The notes: generated by a model not told the origin, from the sequence alone. Positions 40,732 to 50,239 are shown, counted from the stretch's first letter. The stretch: DNA of 64,000 nt from Klebsiella aerogenes KCTC 2190 (GCF_000215745.1 NC_015663.1:4622780-4686779), one strand, 5' to 3'. Numbers and translations are program-made.

Positions 40732-41370
40732 TCAGGACTGCAGCGTCGCCAGGCGGGCGGCAAAACCCACAAAGACCAGACCGATAAGGCTGTTGCCCAA
40801 TTTCGCCAGTTTCTTTTTGGTTTTCACATAGCGCGTCACAAACGAGCCAGAAAGGATAAGGAAGCTCATATAGACAAAGCTAATGATCTCCAGTGTCAGC
40901 GCCAGGATAAAGAACGCGATGCCCGGAGATGTCGCATTAACGTCAATGAACTGGACGAAAAAAGAGACATAGAAAAGAATCGCTTTCGGGTTAGTCAGGC
41001 TCAGGGTTAACGAGCGTTTGAGGATGGCGCTACCCGGCTCAGCATCGGCGGCATCATGCCCCTCGCGCTGTTTAAATACCGAGTAGAGCATTTTGGCGCC
41101 CAGCCAAAGCAGATAAATCGCGCCAAGATAGCGCACAATATTAAACAGCACCGGTGTCGTTTTGATAAGCGTCGCAACGCCAGCAAAAGCCAGGAACATC
41201 AGAACCGCATCGCCGATAAACACGCCAGCGGCGGCAAGGTATCCTTTCTTAACGCCGTGCGCGATACCGGTTTTCAGTACAAAAAAAGTATTGGGACCTG
41301 GTACGAGAATGATAAAAATAGCCCCGACCAGGTAGGTCAGATAATTCAAAACACCAAACTCAGCGAACAC
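40732..41370 (-). CDS. leuE: Leucine efflux protein LeuE (RhtB family)
   Basis: A 212-residue exporter identical in length to E. coli LeuE, with six hydrophobic helices of the LysE/RhtB fold. Family signatures are [18 protein letters not shown] near the N-terminus and [19 protein letters not shown]. The start is GTG at 41370 ([16 protein letters not shown] after Met), preceded by GGAGTGCAGC. In-frame upstream codons add eight residues not seen in the family. Confidence 0.94.
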   Translation of the reverse strand: MFAEFGVLNYLTYLVGAIFIILVPGPNTFFVLKTGIAHGVKKGYLAAAGVFIGDAVLMFLAFAGVATLIKTTPVLFNIVRYLGAIYLLWLGAKMLYSVFKQREGHDAADAEPGSAILKRSLTLSLTNPKAILFYVSFFVQFIDVNATSPGIAFFILALTLEIISFVYMSFLILSGSFVTRYVKTKKKLAKLGNSLIGLVFVGFAARLATLQS

Positions 41371-41461
41371 GCTGCACTCCTTCGCTTTCAACAAAAAGTA
41401 TGATCCGGCTCACGTTAACGCAACTGCGGTCATTTTGAAAGCGTGGAGCGCAAGTGTTGTA

Positions 41462-42376
41462 CTAATATACCGAGGTTTCGCCAAGCGGGCGGGTTTTGAA
41501 CCGGCGATGCACCCACAGGTATTGCTCTGGTGCACGCAGGATTTCTCGTTCGATGACCTTGTTGATATAACTGGCGGCAATCTGTTTATCTTCGCCGGGG
41601 TAATCATTCATCACTTCACTGATGTGCAGGCTGTAACCTTTTCGATCCAGCTTGCGCACCATACTGATACTCAGCATTTTTGAACCGGAGAGGCGCGACA
41701 GCACCCAAGTACCATTAGTCGTCGCCGCCTGTGGAACCGAGAAAAACGGCGCAAATACGCTGCCCTTCGGGCCGTAATCCTGATCCGGCGCAAACCACAC
41801 CGCCTCACCGGATTTCAGCGCATGCACCAGCCCGGAAAGATTACGGCGGTCGATCATTGCTTTATTCGAGCGCAGACGAGCGCGAGTCTGCACCCACTCC
41901 ATAAGCGGGCTATTGTGCGGGCGATACGTCGCCATCATCGGACGACACAAGCCCATTGCTCGGCCGCCCAGCTCCAGTGACATAAAGTGGATGCCAACAA
42001 CCATCACGCCTTTATCGGCGCTGAGCGCATTGTTCAGATTGGCGATGCCTTCGACGTCAAACCACTTCTTAACGCGTTCATCGCTCCAGAACCACGCCAT
42101 ACCCGTTTCGATAAGCCCCATGCCGAGGGACATAAAGTTCTCTTCCAGCAGCTTTTCACGAGCTGCGCTGGACATTTCCGGGAAGCACAGCTCAATGTTA
42201 CGCCGGGCGATGTGTTCCCGACGCTTCAGGAAGCGACGCGATAGTCGCCCTGCGCTGGTGCCGAGCGTATGTAAAACGGGATAAGGTAGTTGGACGATTA
42301 ACCAAAGAATGGCCAGGCCAAACCAGGTCACCCAATAGCGGGGAAGCAGTAGATTTTTTTTAAAGGCGCAAGACAT
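41462..42376 (-). CDS. lpxP: LpxP-like lipid A acyltransferase
   Basis: A 304-residue inner-membrane lauroyl/palmitoleoyl-type acyltransferase (LpxL/LpxM/LpxP family), nearest by eye to E. coli LpxP. One membrane helix near the start (YWVTWFGLAILWLIVQLPYP) and the catalytic HX4E motif in VVGIHFMSLELGGR (about residues 130-143). Also PDQDYGPKGSVFAPFF and QYLWVHRRFKTRP. ATG at 42376 (MSCAFKKN) is preferred: AGGAAAAACC precedes it, whereas the ATG six codons upstream has none. In E. coli lpxP maps elsewhere, so this is a different locus or a paralogue. LpxL cannot be excluded. Confidence 0.82.
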   Translation of the reverse strand: MSCAFKKNLLLPRYWVTWFGLAILWLIVQLPYPVLHTLGTSAGRLSRRFLKRREHIARRNIELCFPEMSSAAREKLLEENFMSLGMGLIETGMAWFWSDERVKKWFDVEGIANLNNALSADKGVMVVGIHFMSLELGGRAMGLCRPMMATYRPHNSPLMEWVQTRARLRSNKAMIDRRNLSGLVHALKSGEAVWFAPDQDYGPKGSVFAPFFSVPQAATTNGTWVLSRLSGSKMLSISMVRKLDRKGYSLHISEVMNDYPGEDKQIAASYINKVIEREILRAPEQYLWVHRRFKTRPLGETSVY

Positions 42377-43295
42377 GGTTTTTCCTGTAAACATTAAAAT
42401 ATAGGGTAACGCTTAAGGAAAAAACGAGTCCCTTCATCCGTCATTAGGCGATACAACGAGTAAGACAATAGTAATCCTGGTAAATTCACGGCAGCAAGAA
42501 AAAATTACACTTAACGCTAAAATACATAATAGACACACAGATGTTACAAAATGTAAAGTAAAAATGAAGTCCGTTCATTCATATTTACGCTGATAATCAT
42601 TTTCGCGCTAATGATTTTTTCCGATATAGGAATGAACTTAAACTGCTATCTGGCGATTTTACAAACACAACTTCACGCAGGCCACTGCTGACGCCGCCTC
42701 CCGCACATCACAGCCCGAACTCAAACGGCCAACAAACATTCAAATATCGAATGCATTCACTAAAAATCATCACTGCAGATAATAATATTTGCAGGATGCA
42801 CTGACTAATTATAATTTTAGTTATTGTAAAATATAAATAAGAACAGGATTATTTATACTTACTGATGAATACTGACAAAAGTATATAATTGAGACTAATA
42901 GTCACGTTTGCAACAATATAAAATTGTCCCATTACTGTTATTTTTCGCCCTTTTCAGGCAATAAAACTCCATGACCAATGCCGCCTCGCCAAATAGAGGC
43001 GAACAGAACATGAGAGCCGATTTGCACATGCTCCAACCCGCCCTTACAGCGCCGCGAAAGGTGATGTAAAAGCAATCACTTCTCATCACAGGTAGATATG
43101 AATCAAACTGTGAAGAGATTCATCACGCTATTACCACAATGAAAGCGACTATGTGAGCTAAAATGAGTTGTTCACATAAGTGGGTGGCGTTTGAGTCTGG
43201 CGTCGATTCACCTGTCAGGCGCCAGGGGGATTTGATCGTGCTTGCCGGCGCCACAGGATTAACGGCAACAGCGGATTGCATGGACGGAGAGAAAA
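42377..43295. other. Long AT-rich gap between lpxP-like and HD-GYP genes
   Basis: About 920 bp without a convincing gene between divergent transcription units, AT-rich up to about 43.1 kb. A 64-codon frame on the minus strand (42895-43089) and a 60-codon frame on the plus strand (43163-43345, overlapping the HD-GYP start) have no recognisable protein features. A small stem (CGCCTC/GAGGCG) lies near 42985-43004. The size suggests complex regulation, silencing by H-NS, or lost genes. Confidence 0.55.
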
Positions 43296-44483
43296 ATGCG
43301 TATTGCCTTAAAGTCGGCTTTAATGCTGGTCACGCGCGTCATTAACGCCATCAACCCAAGGCTGGATCTGCATCTACAGCGCACGGCGCTGATAAGCTAC
43401 AAATTATCGCTGGCGTTGGATCTTCCTGCGTCGCAACAAAAAACCATCTTTCTGGCTGCGCTGCTACATGATATCGGCGTGCTTGGCGATAAGCGGCGCA
43501 TTGATTCGCTAAACGCGATAGACAACCTTTATGACCCGCACCAAATCCGTGGCGTACAGATGCTTGCCGGGCTGGATACTTTTACCCCTATCAGCCCTAT
43601 TATTGGCGATCACCACTTCAGCCCAAGCCGCAAAGGCAATCTGGAGCAGCATATCGTCTATTTCGCGGACTGTTTTGAGCGTCTACTCCCTTCGCAAGGC
43701 GTCGTTGCCCCGGACCAACAAAGTGCTCTCATCGCCCGCTTTGTCGCTGACTATCGCGACATCGATCCTCCACTTTGCGATAGACTATGTGAATTGGCGC
43801 AACACCCTACCTTCTGGCGCCATATGCAAGCAGAGCATATTCAGCGGTTGCTGGAGATCGTCGGGCCGATTAATGACGTATATATTGACATCGATGGTCT
43901 AAAAGATATTTGTTTGTTGATCGCCAAAATTGTCGATACCTACAGTAGTTTCACCGCCAGCCACAGCATCATGGTTGGCGAAATTTCTTATGCCCTCGCC
44001 GTCTATATGCATCTGCCGCCGCCGGTGTGCCGCAAAATTGAAATTGCCGGCTATTTGCATGATATCGGCAAAATATATATTCCACTGGCGATCCTCGAAA
44101 AACAGGCTGAACTTAGCGATGACGAAGCACAATTGATCCGCGAGCATAGCTATATGACCGGTGAAATATTACGAGATTTCACCGATCTGGCGGAAATCAT
44201 AGATTGGGCCGCTAACCATCATGAGAAACTCGATGGCAGCGGCTACCCGCTGAATTTAAATCATCGTTATTTACACCTTCCGGACAGAATTATCGCCGTT
44301 GCGGATATCTTTACCGCGCTCGTTGAGGATCGCCCGTATCGGCTCGGTATGCCATATCAGGAGGCGTTACAACTTATAGAAGCTGATGTTATAAATGGCG
44401 CTCTGGATAACGATGTGTATCTTGTATTGCGCCAGCATGCCCAGGCGCTACATCACCTCGTCACCCGCATACCGCGCGTCTGA
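43296..44483 (+). CDS. HD-GYP cyclic-di-GMP phosphodiesterase with two HD domains
   Basis: A 395-residue cytoplasmic protein. The N-terminal HD-like domain shows LLHDIGVLGD (about residues 56-65) and GDHHFSPSRKG. The C-terminal HD-GYP domain has ASHSIMVGEISYAL, the metal-binding GYLHDIGKIYIP (about 252-263) and the GYP loop HHEKLDGSGYP (about 307-317), followed by ADIFTALVEDRPYR. All key catalytic residues seem present, so hydrolysis of cyclic-di-GMP to pGpG/GMP is likely. GGAGAGAAAA precedes the ATG. It is 74 bp upstream of a broken GGDEF gene, probably its former operon partner. Confidence 0.88.
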   Translation: MRIALKSALMLVTRVINAINPRLDLHLQRTALISYKLSLALDLPASQQKTIFLAALLHDIGVLGDKRRIDSLNAIDNLYDPHQIRGVQMLAGLDTFTPISPIIGDHHFSPSRKGNLEQHIVYFADCFERLLPSQGVVAPDQQSALIARFVADYRDIDPPLCDRLCELAQHPTFWRHMQAEHIQRLLEIVGPINDVYIDIDGLKDICLLIAKIVDTYSSFTASHSIMVGEISYALAVYMHLPPPVCRKIEIAGYLHDIGKIYIPLAILEKQAELSDDEAQLIREHSYMTGEILRDFTDLAEIIDWAANHHEKLDGSGYPLNLNHRYLHLPDRIIAVADIFTALVEDRPYRLGMPYQEALQLIEADVINGALDNDVYLVLRQHAQALHHLVTRIPRV

Positions 44484-44557
44484 ACCTTCCGGTTGGCTAC
44501 GGGGCTCTATAATAAAAATACCCATTTCTCGTTCATCTGCCTGCAAGGAAATACCCG

Positions 44558-46331
44558 GTGAGAATCGCCACCATGACTAACTGGGCCTACGGGATCACCG
44601 TAGGGCTGACCATTGCATCCGGTATGGCGATGCTAATCGCTTCCGGCGCCGATCGCGCTGAACGCCAGGCTGTACAACAACGGGATACGTTCGTTCGTCT
44701 CGCCGATGAGGTAGAACGCGACGCGTGGGAGCTTTCGGATCTCGTGCGACTGTATGTCATCGAAAAACAACCGGAGACGCTGCAACAGTATCGTCAGCAG
44801 GTCCAAACGCTCGAATCAATTGAAAACCGATTGCTTAAACTAAAAGATGTTGGCGCCAGCCAGCAGGAGCTGGCGCTGTTGCACGATGGTCTGCGTATTG
44901 CCGATGAATTACAAGATGAACAGCAGGCCGTCATCGATCGCGTCGCTCGTGGCGAAGAGAAAGAGGCGATTTTGCAGGTTTACGGTAAGCCTTATGAGCA
45001 GGAGCTGGAGCGGGTGCAAACGCAAATCGATCATTTCCGCCTGCTGCTGGAAGGACGAACAAACAACGCCATGCAGCAAGCGACTGAAAAATCACGCCTC
45101 TGGCGGACGCTTTCGGAAGCGATGGTTGGCCTGACCGCCTTGATGTTTTTATTTGTTCTCGGCTTTATTCTCAAACGCCGGGTGCTCACCCCTGTGGTAC
45201 GACTCAGCGATGTGGTACAGCGTCTGGCATCGCAGGATTATGCCGTCGAACCACCGCACTTCAAACAGATTGATGAAATCGGCGATATGGCGCAGGCGAT
45301 CCGTATCTTTCGCGAAAATGGCCTTGCCCGCCAGCGTCTTGAACAACAACGCGATGCCGACTGGGCCGTTCGTGAACTGCTGGCGCGAATGACTCAACGC
45401 TTGCAGGGATGTGAATCATTTGAGGATGTGGTGAAGGTCGCTGAACTTTTCGCCCCCAATATCGCGCCGGACGTTCCTGGCCGACTGTATATTCTTGATA
45501 CCGATCCCTGGCAAATGCGCTGCGTCGCGCAGTGGCTTTCGCCGCCGGACGAGGCGGCCGTGTTTTATCCCGATAAGTGCTGGGCAGTACGTCGAGGCCT
45601 GAGCCATCCGCCGGTTAACGGCGAACCGGACATCGCCTGCTATCATCTGCCGCAAGAATGCAACGAGCAATCATTGTGCGTTCCACTTATCGCGCAGGGT
45701 GAAGCCATTGGCCTGCTCTCTTTTCGTAATGTCACTAGTGAGACAGCCCCCTCTCGCGCTTATCTTGAACTCATGGCGGAAGCGTCGGGCCTGGCGCTAT
45801 CCAACCAGCGTCTGCGCAATGCTCTGCTGGAAAAAGCGTTGTTTGATTCTCTGACCGCGCCATCATCTTGAGGAAGCGCTGCATACGCAGATGAATCTGG
45901 CGGTGCGCAACAACAGCCCGCTGAGCTGCCTGATGATCGATATCGATCACTTTAAGGCGGTTAACGATAATTACGGCCATGAGGCGGGCGATCTGGTGAT
46001 TAAAAACGTCGCGGCGATCATCCAGCGCGCGGTACGCGATCTTGGCATGGCATTCCGCTATGGCGGCGAAGAGTTTTTGGTGCTGCTTTCCGGCAGCGAT
46101 GAGGCCAGCGCAGAAGCCTGCGCGACTGAAATTTACAATAATGTGAGAAGTATGACTTTACGCTGCGGGCTGACGGATATAGGCCAGGTGAATGTGTCTA
46201 TCGGTATTGCCAGCTATCCGCAACACGCGCAAAGCGACAGCCTGCTACGTGCCGCAGATGCCGCGTTGTATCGAGCGAAAGAGCTGGGACGCTCGCGAAT
46301 TATCCGCTTTGATATGCTGAAATCGGCATAA
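44558..46331 (+). pseudogene. HAMP-GAF-GGDEF diguanylate cyclase disrupted by an 11-nt deletion
   Basis: The first part (44558-45871, 437 residues from a GTG preceded by AAGGAA) contains an N-terminal helix, a helical periplasmic sensor, a second membrane helix (about residues 195-208), HAMP and a GAF-like domain. It ends in LFDSLTAPSS-stop exactly where the GGDEF domain should read LTGLxNR. The rest of the GGDEF domain is intact in another frame from 45858 (RHHLEEALHTQMNLAV) through YGGEEFLVLL to 46331. The bases for the four codons G-L-x-N are replaced by one G, an 11-nt loss. The catalytic half could only be made from ATG 45891. Confidence 0.9.
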
Positions 46332-46374
46332 CATGTCACCCCAAACGGGAGTGTATCGGCTCCCGTTTGGCACA

Positions 46375-46803
46375 TTACACCGATTTGTCCACCCGGGTAT
46401 CATTTCCCGACGTCAGGATGCGCACCTTATCTCCCTTGTTGAAGATAAGCCGACCGTCGTATCCCTGTAGCACCTGTATCACTTGACCGCTACTGGTTTT
46501 GATTAACAGTTCAACCTGCTGAGCGCCCTGCTGCCGATCCTGGTGATAGCGAGAGGCGCCAGCTCCGGCCAGAGCGCCTGCGGCGGTCATCGCCGTCTGG
46601 CCTTTTCCGTTGCCGAACTGATGGCCGACCACGCCGCCCAGCGTTCCTGCCGCGAGCGTACGAAGCGGCTGGCGCTGATGCGGAGTGCTAATAATATGGC
46701 TTTCCTGTACGACGCCATAATCAACCAACGTTTTAGTCCCGGCGACGCCAGCCTGGCTAAACAACGCGGCCATTCCCAGCGCAATAAAGAGAAACTTCTT
46801 CAT
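46375..46803 (-). CDS. Secreted glycine-zipper 2TM protein
   Basis: A 142-residue exported protein with a signal peptide (MKKFLFIALGMAALFSQAGV, cut near VAG). A glycine-zipper segment is seen at LRTLAAGTLGGVVGHQFGNG and AMTAAGALAGAGASRYHQDR, a pattern of the 17-kDa antigen/SlyB/YcfJ group. The C-terminal part (QVIQVLQGYDGRLIFNKGDKVRIL) is typical of that family. No lipobox Cys is present, so it is a soluble or membrane-associated periplasmic protein. Function unknown; envelope stress is plausible. Confidence 0.82.
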   Translation of the reverse strand: MKKFLFIALGMAALFSQAGVAGTKTLVDYGVVQESHIISTPHQRQPLRTLAAGTLGGVVGHQFGNGKGQTAMTAAGALAGAGASRYHQDRQQGAQQVELLIKTSSGQVIQVLQGYDGRLIFNKGDKVRILTSGNDTRVDKSV

Positions 46804-46878
46804 GATGACACCCTTGTCTTTTCATTGAGGAAAGTCACTATCAATGCTCCGCCGGACAGCGGAGCATTAGGACATTGC

Positions 46879-47289
46879 TTAGTTGAGAGCCTGCTGCAGA
46901 TCTTTTTTTACCTGCTCACGTTGTTCAGCCGTCAGCACCTGATTAATGCCGAAGTAATACTTCACGCGGTAATAACGCGTCTGCTGATCCAATTGCGCAA
47001 AAGCGGCTAGCTGCTGTTTTACTTTCGCATCGTCCCATTTACCGGACTGAATCACATCCACCAGAGCACCATCCTGGTAACCACCAATTTTGATATTTTT
47101 GAGGTTTGTTTCCAGCTCCTGACGCAGGGCCTGAATTTTGCTGACCTGATCGTTGCTCAGCTTGAGATGTTGCACCACTGGGTCCTGGGATAACGGCGGC
47201 ACTTCGGCTGTCGTCGCGGCCTGAGCGGCAACGGAAAGACCCGCAGTCATCACTACGGCGGCCAGGGTGTTACGCAAGAAAGTATTCAC
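46879..47289 (-). CDS. Periplasmic Spy/CpxP-like LTxxQ protein
   Basis: A 136-residue exported helical protein. The start is GTG at 47289 with AAGGA upstream. The signal peptide ends at AAQA-AT. Two LTxxQ-like repeats are seen (LSNDQVSKIQALRQEL and LTAEQREQVKKDLQQ), which mark the Spy/CpxP family of periplasmic chaperone-like stress proteins. It is 75 bp upstream of the glycine-zipper gene on the same strand, suggesting a two-gene envelope-stress unit. The substrate is unknown. Confidence 0.78.
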   Translation of the reverse strand: MNTFLRNTLAAVVMTAGLSVAAQAATTAEVPPLSQDPVVQHLKLSNDQVSKIQALRQELETNLKNIKIGGYQDGALVDVIQSGKWDDAKVKQQLAAFAQLDQQTRYYRVKYYFGINQVLTAEQREQVKKDLQQALN

Positions 47290-47504
47290 GATAAATTGTC
47301 CTTAATACGCTTTATAAAGAGTGCGGATTATTACCTCCGGAATATGATCCATCTGTAACTAAGCGTTAAATTTAAATCTGAACAAATTTACAATAGATTT
47401 TATTTAATAGATAAAATAGCCGGGATGTCAGCAGCGGATCTTTTTTTAACTACACTTATTGCTAAATTGGTTGAATATTCTCTTCGATTCATCAGGAACG
47501 CCTT

Positions 47505-48533
47505 ATGTCTCCACGTAGCGCCAGCGATCTGTACGCCGAAATGAAAAATATGTCAGTAGAAGAGCGTATTCGCTTTTTCTCGCTTTCGCTTGCGGAAATG
47601 CATCGTGAGCTACAGGAGAGCATCAGCGAGATTGAGTCGATGCAGCGAGCGCTGGCCGAAAGCGAGGAGAACCATCGACAGCTGGTTGAGACTGCACAGG
47701 ATGCGGTGATTACCATCAATCATGCTGGGGTGGTGATTAACTGGAACCAGGCCGCGGAAAGAATGTTCGGCTGGTCCGCAGGGGAGGCTATCGGCAACAA
47801 CCTGGGCGAGATGATCGTGCCGGAAGAGTTTCGCGAGCAGCATGCGCGTGGTTTAATGCGCTTTCAGGCGGCTCAGCCGTCGAATATCCTTAATCGCACC
47901 ATCGAAATTACCGCCCTGCATCGAACTAAAGGCAAATTCCCTATCGAACTGTCGATCTGGCCGCATCAGCAATCAGGCAAGCAGATTTTCTCCGCGTTTA
48001 TTAGAGATATCACCGACCGTAAACAGCGGGAGCAGGTGGTCTGGTTGCACGCCAACTTCGACGCGCTGACCGGATTACCAAACCGCAGGCTGTTGGTTAA
48101 TCGCCTGGAGCTGGCGATTACTCAGGCCATCGCCAATGAGACAGAAGTGGCGCTGCTCTTTATCGATCTCGACCGCTTTAAGCCAGTGAATGACGTTTAC
48201 GGCCACGCCGTGGGTGACGAACTGCTGCGGCTGGTGGCGTTTCGTCTACAAAGCGTTTTACGAGAAGGTGATACGGTGGCCCGCCTCGGTGGCGATGAGT
48301 TTATCGCCCTGCTCCCTGGTTTAAAAGCAAACGATCCGCTCCCCCGACAAACGGCGGAAAAGATCAACAATGCGTTAACTCAGTCATTTTTGATCCACGA
48401 GCATGTTATTACGATTTCCGGCAGCATCGGCATTGCGCTTTTCCCTCACGATGCCGCGGATGCCGATACATTGCTGAACAGTGCGGATAAAGCGATGTAC
48501 AGTAGTAAGAAGGCGACGCCGCGAGAGAGGTAA
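47505..48533 (+). CDS. PAS-GGDEF diguanylate cyclase
   Basis: A 342-residue cytoplasmic cyclase. A short coiled N-terminus (about residues 20-58) leads into a PAS domain (about 59-175: RQLVETAQDAVITINHAG, WNQAAERMFGWSAGEAIGNN). The GGDEF domain follows from about 183 with DALTGLPNRRLLVNRLELA, the active site RLGGDEFIALL (about 260-270) and an RxxD inhibitory site (REGD) five residues before. It ends KKATPRER, slightly short for the domain, and abuts a decayed Rhs fragment, so its tail may have been replaced. AGGAAC precedes the ATG. Confidence 0.9.
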   Translation: MSPRSASDLYAEMKNMSVEERIRFFSLSLAEMHRELQESISEIESMQRALAESEENHRQLVETAQDAVITINHAGVVINWNQAAERMFGWSAGEAIGNNLGEMIVPEEFREQHARGLMRFQAAQPSNILNRTIEITALHRTKGKFPIELSIWPHQQSGKQIFSAFIRDITDRKQREQVVWLHANFDALTGLPNRRLLVNRLELAITQAIANETEVALLFIDLDRFKPVNDVYGHAVGDELLRLVAFRLQSVLREGDTVARLGGDEFIALLPGLKANDPLPRQTAEKINNALTQSFLIHEHVITISGSIGIALFPHDAADADTLLNSADKAMYSSKKATPRER

Positions 48534-48539
48534 GTGAGA

Positions 48540-48954
48540 TTAGACAGCCGTTCAACGGCAAAATACAGGACCTGGAAATGCAGCGGGTTGCTGATACGAT
48601 CGGTGTAGATCTCCTCTTTTTCTCCCCATACGCCCGTCTTCTCTGACCACACTATCTCGCCCTGTAATGACGTCAGGCGACCGGCGCGCCGTTCGGGTCA
48701 CAATGATAGTGCCAGCTCTCCTTCCTGCCCGCTTCCTGCGTCAGCAGAGCCAGCGGCTGAAAACTTCCCGGATAGTACACGTACTCGCGCATACTGCTGA
48801 ACAGCGTTTCCTGCGCTTTCTGCCGCTGCAGCCGGCTGCCGGTATCAAAAATGCTCTGTGCCGCCAGCGGTTCGCGGGTGATAGTGACCGTTTCCCCCGC
48901 CAGCGCGTCGCCCTGCCAGTAGAACCAGCGCGTCTCTTCCGCCGTCTGCTTGAT
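48540..48954 (-). pseudogene. Decayed Rhs core fragment
   Basis: The segment aligns with the C-terminal core of the full Rhs gene (same order as 50763-51177 in the second copy) but carries a one-base deletion near 48680 (AGGCGACC for AGGCGGACC) and many substitutions toward its left end. No intact frame remains. Its right end breaks off in CGTCTGCTTGA, followed by AT-rich DNA unlike the other copies. It is a fossil of a former Rhs tip array. Confidence 0.85.
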
Positions 48955-49040
48955 ATATTATTATGAATTCTGTCGTAGCATTTTCTGGGAAAAGCCTGTT
49001 TCAACAATACGAAACATTTTTATCAGAGTAACTTTCCATG

Positions 49041-49046
49041 TATAAT
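49041..49046 (+). promoter_or_regulatory. Possible -10 of the DUF4291 gene
   Basis: A consensus TATAAT lies 36 bp upstream of the DUF4291 start. No good -35 is seen at 17-bp spacing, so the call is tentative. Confidence 0.35.
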
Positions 49047-49081
49047 ATCTATTTAATTAATTAACTCAATTAAAACTATTG

Positions 49082-49681
49082 ATGGAAAAGCATTTACCAA
49101 AGTACTCAATCCCAGAACGGCAAATTAGAGCCTTCTTCACAAAAGATTTTATCCGTGTCTATCAGGCATATTCCGATGAAATAGCTGATAGTGCGATTAA
49201 AAACAATACTTTCGTTTCTCCCCCATTTAGCCTGACTAGAATGACATGGATTAAGCCATCATTTTTATGGATGATGTATCGCTCTGGCTGGGGGAAAAAA
49301 GACAGCAATCAGACGAGAATATTAGCTATAGACTTGAGTCATGACGCATTCCAAAAAATTCTTCATTTAGGGGTGCCAAGTGATTATCATTCAGCATCAA
49401 CCTTTCAAAATAAAGAAGAATGGCAAGATAAAATAAAGAATTCAGATATTATATTTCAGTGGGATCCTGAGAGAGATATTCATCTAAATAAACTTAATTA
49501 CCGTACAATACAAATTGGAATTCGAAACCAAGCAGTCATTAATTTTTGTAATGAATGGATTGTTAATCTACATGATATCACCCATCAGGTACAGGAGATT
49601 CACAACCTCGTCTCTTTAGGGGATTTTTGCAAGGCGAAAACGCTTATCCCTACAGAAAAAACATATCATTTCCAACTTTAA
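49082..49681 (+). CDS. DUF4291 family protein
   Basis: A 199-residue AT-rich protein. The DUF4291 hallmarks are present: IRAFFTKDFIRVYQAYSDEI, then MTWIKPSFLWMMYRSGWGKK (about residues 56-75), then IQIGIRNQAVINFC. The ATG at 49082 follows a TTG in the same frame; no clear ribosome site is visible. It is the only plus-strand gene inside the Rhs island, lodged between two Rhs fragments. Low GC and isolation suggest transfer. The biochemical role is unknown. Confidence 0.8.
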   Translation: MEKHLPKYSIPERQIRAFFTKDFIRVYQAYSDEIADSAIKNNTFVSPPFSLTRMTWIKPSFLWMMYRSGWGKKDSNQTRILAIDLSHDAFQKILHLGVPSDYHSASTFQNKEEWQDKIKNSDIIFQWDPERDIHLNKLNYRTIQIGIRNQAVINFCNEWIVNLHDITHQVQEIHNLVSLGDFCKAKTLIPTEKTYHFQL

Positions 49682-49744
49682 ATTAGTTTTAAATATTTTT
49701 CTAAATCGCCTGTAATGGACAGGCGACTTTAAACACCCATTAGC

Positions 49745-50239
49745 TCAACTAATTTTACTTAATTGTTTCATTGCGCTTTTTTTTATTTTTTCATTTTCTA
49801 CCATAGCCAATCTTTCCAATTTTTCGATTGAGTTTTTATTTTTTATTTTGGCTAGCGCCCTAATACATTTATCTGCCAGAACATAATCCTCATCATAGTC
49901 TCTATAATTTAGTTCTAACAACGCCGCTTGATATAAGTATTCAACACTAGTCTCACTATGATAGTAATTTAGAATCGTTGCTAAATCCTCATGTTTTTTA
50001 TGCCAATCAGCTATTATCAATTCATTCAATAAATCTATGCACTTAAAATCATAATTAATAAGAGCTGACAAATATAAAAAAACATCAACTAATTCAGCAT
50101 CTCTATTTTGACGAGCTAATTCAAGTTCATAGCATATGTTAAGTTCACCGTAAAATGCATTGAAATCATTATAAAATTTTGAGATATCAATTTCTCTTTT
50201 CATTAAAGAGACAATTAATTGTTTTTTATCAATTTTCAT
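49745..50239 (-). CDS. Probable immunity protein for the second Rhs tip
   Basis: A 164-residue AT-rich, acidic, all-helical protein without signal peptide. Repeated helix pairs (YLYQAALLELNYRDYDEDYV, KCIRALAKIKNKNSIEKLER) suggest a HEAT-like fold. It starts 6 bp after the end of the second Rhs toxin tip on the same strand, which is the usual place of the cognate immunity gene. I do not recognise the family; the function is inferred from position. Confidence 0.7.
   Translation of the reverse strand: MKIDKKQLIVSLMKREIDISKFYNDFNAFYGELNICYELELARQNRDAELVDVFLYLSALINYDFKCIDLLNELIIADWHKKHEDLATILNYYHSETSVEYLYQAALLELNYRDYDEDYVLADKCIRALAKIKNKNSIEKLERLAMVENEKIKKSAMKQLSKIS

Noticed and set aside
42895..43089. 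64-codon minus-strand frame in the lpxP to HD-GYP gap
   Set aside because: No ribosome site, no protein features, and located in AT-rich DNA where chance frames are common.
43163..43345. 60-codon plus-strand frame before the HD-GYP gene
   Set aside because: It overlaps the HD-GYP start by 50 bp in another frame and has no similarity that I recognise.
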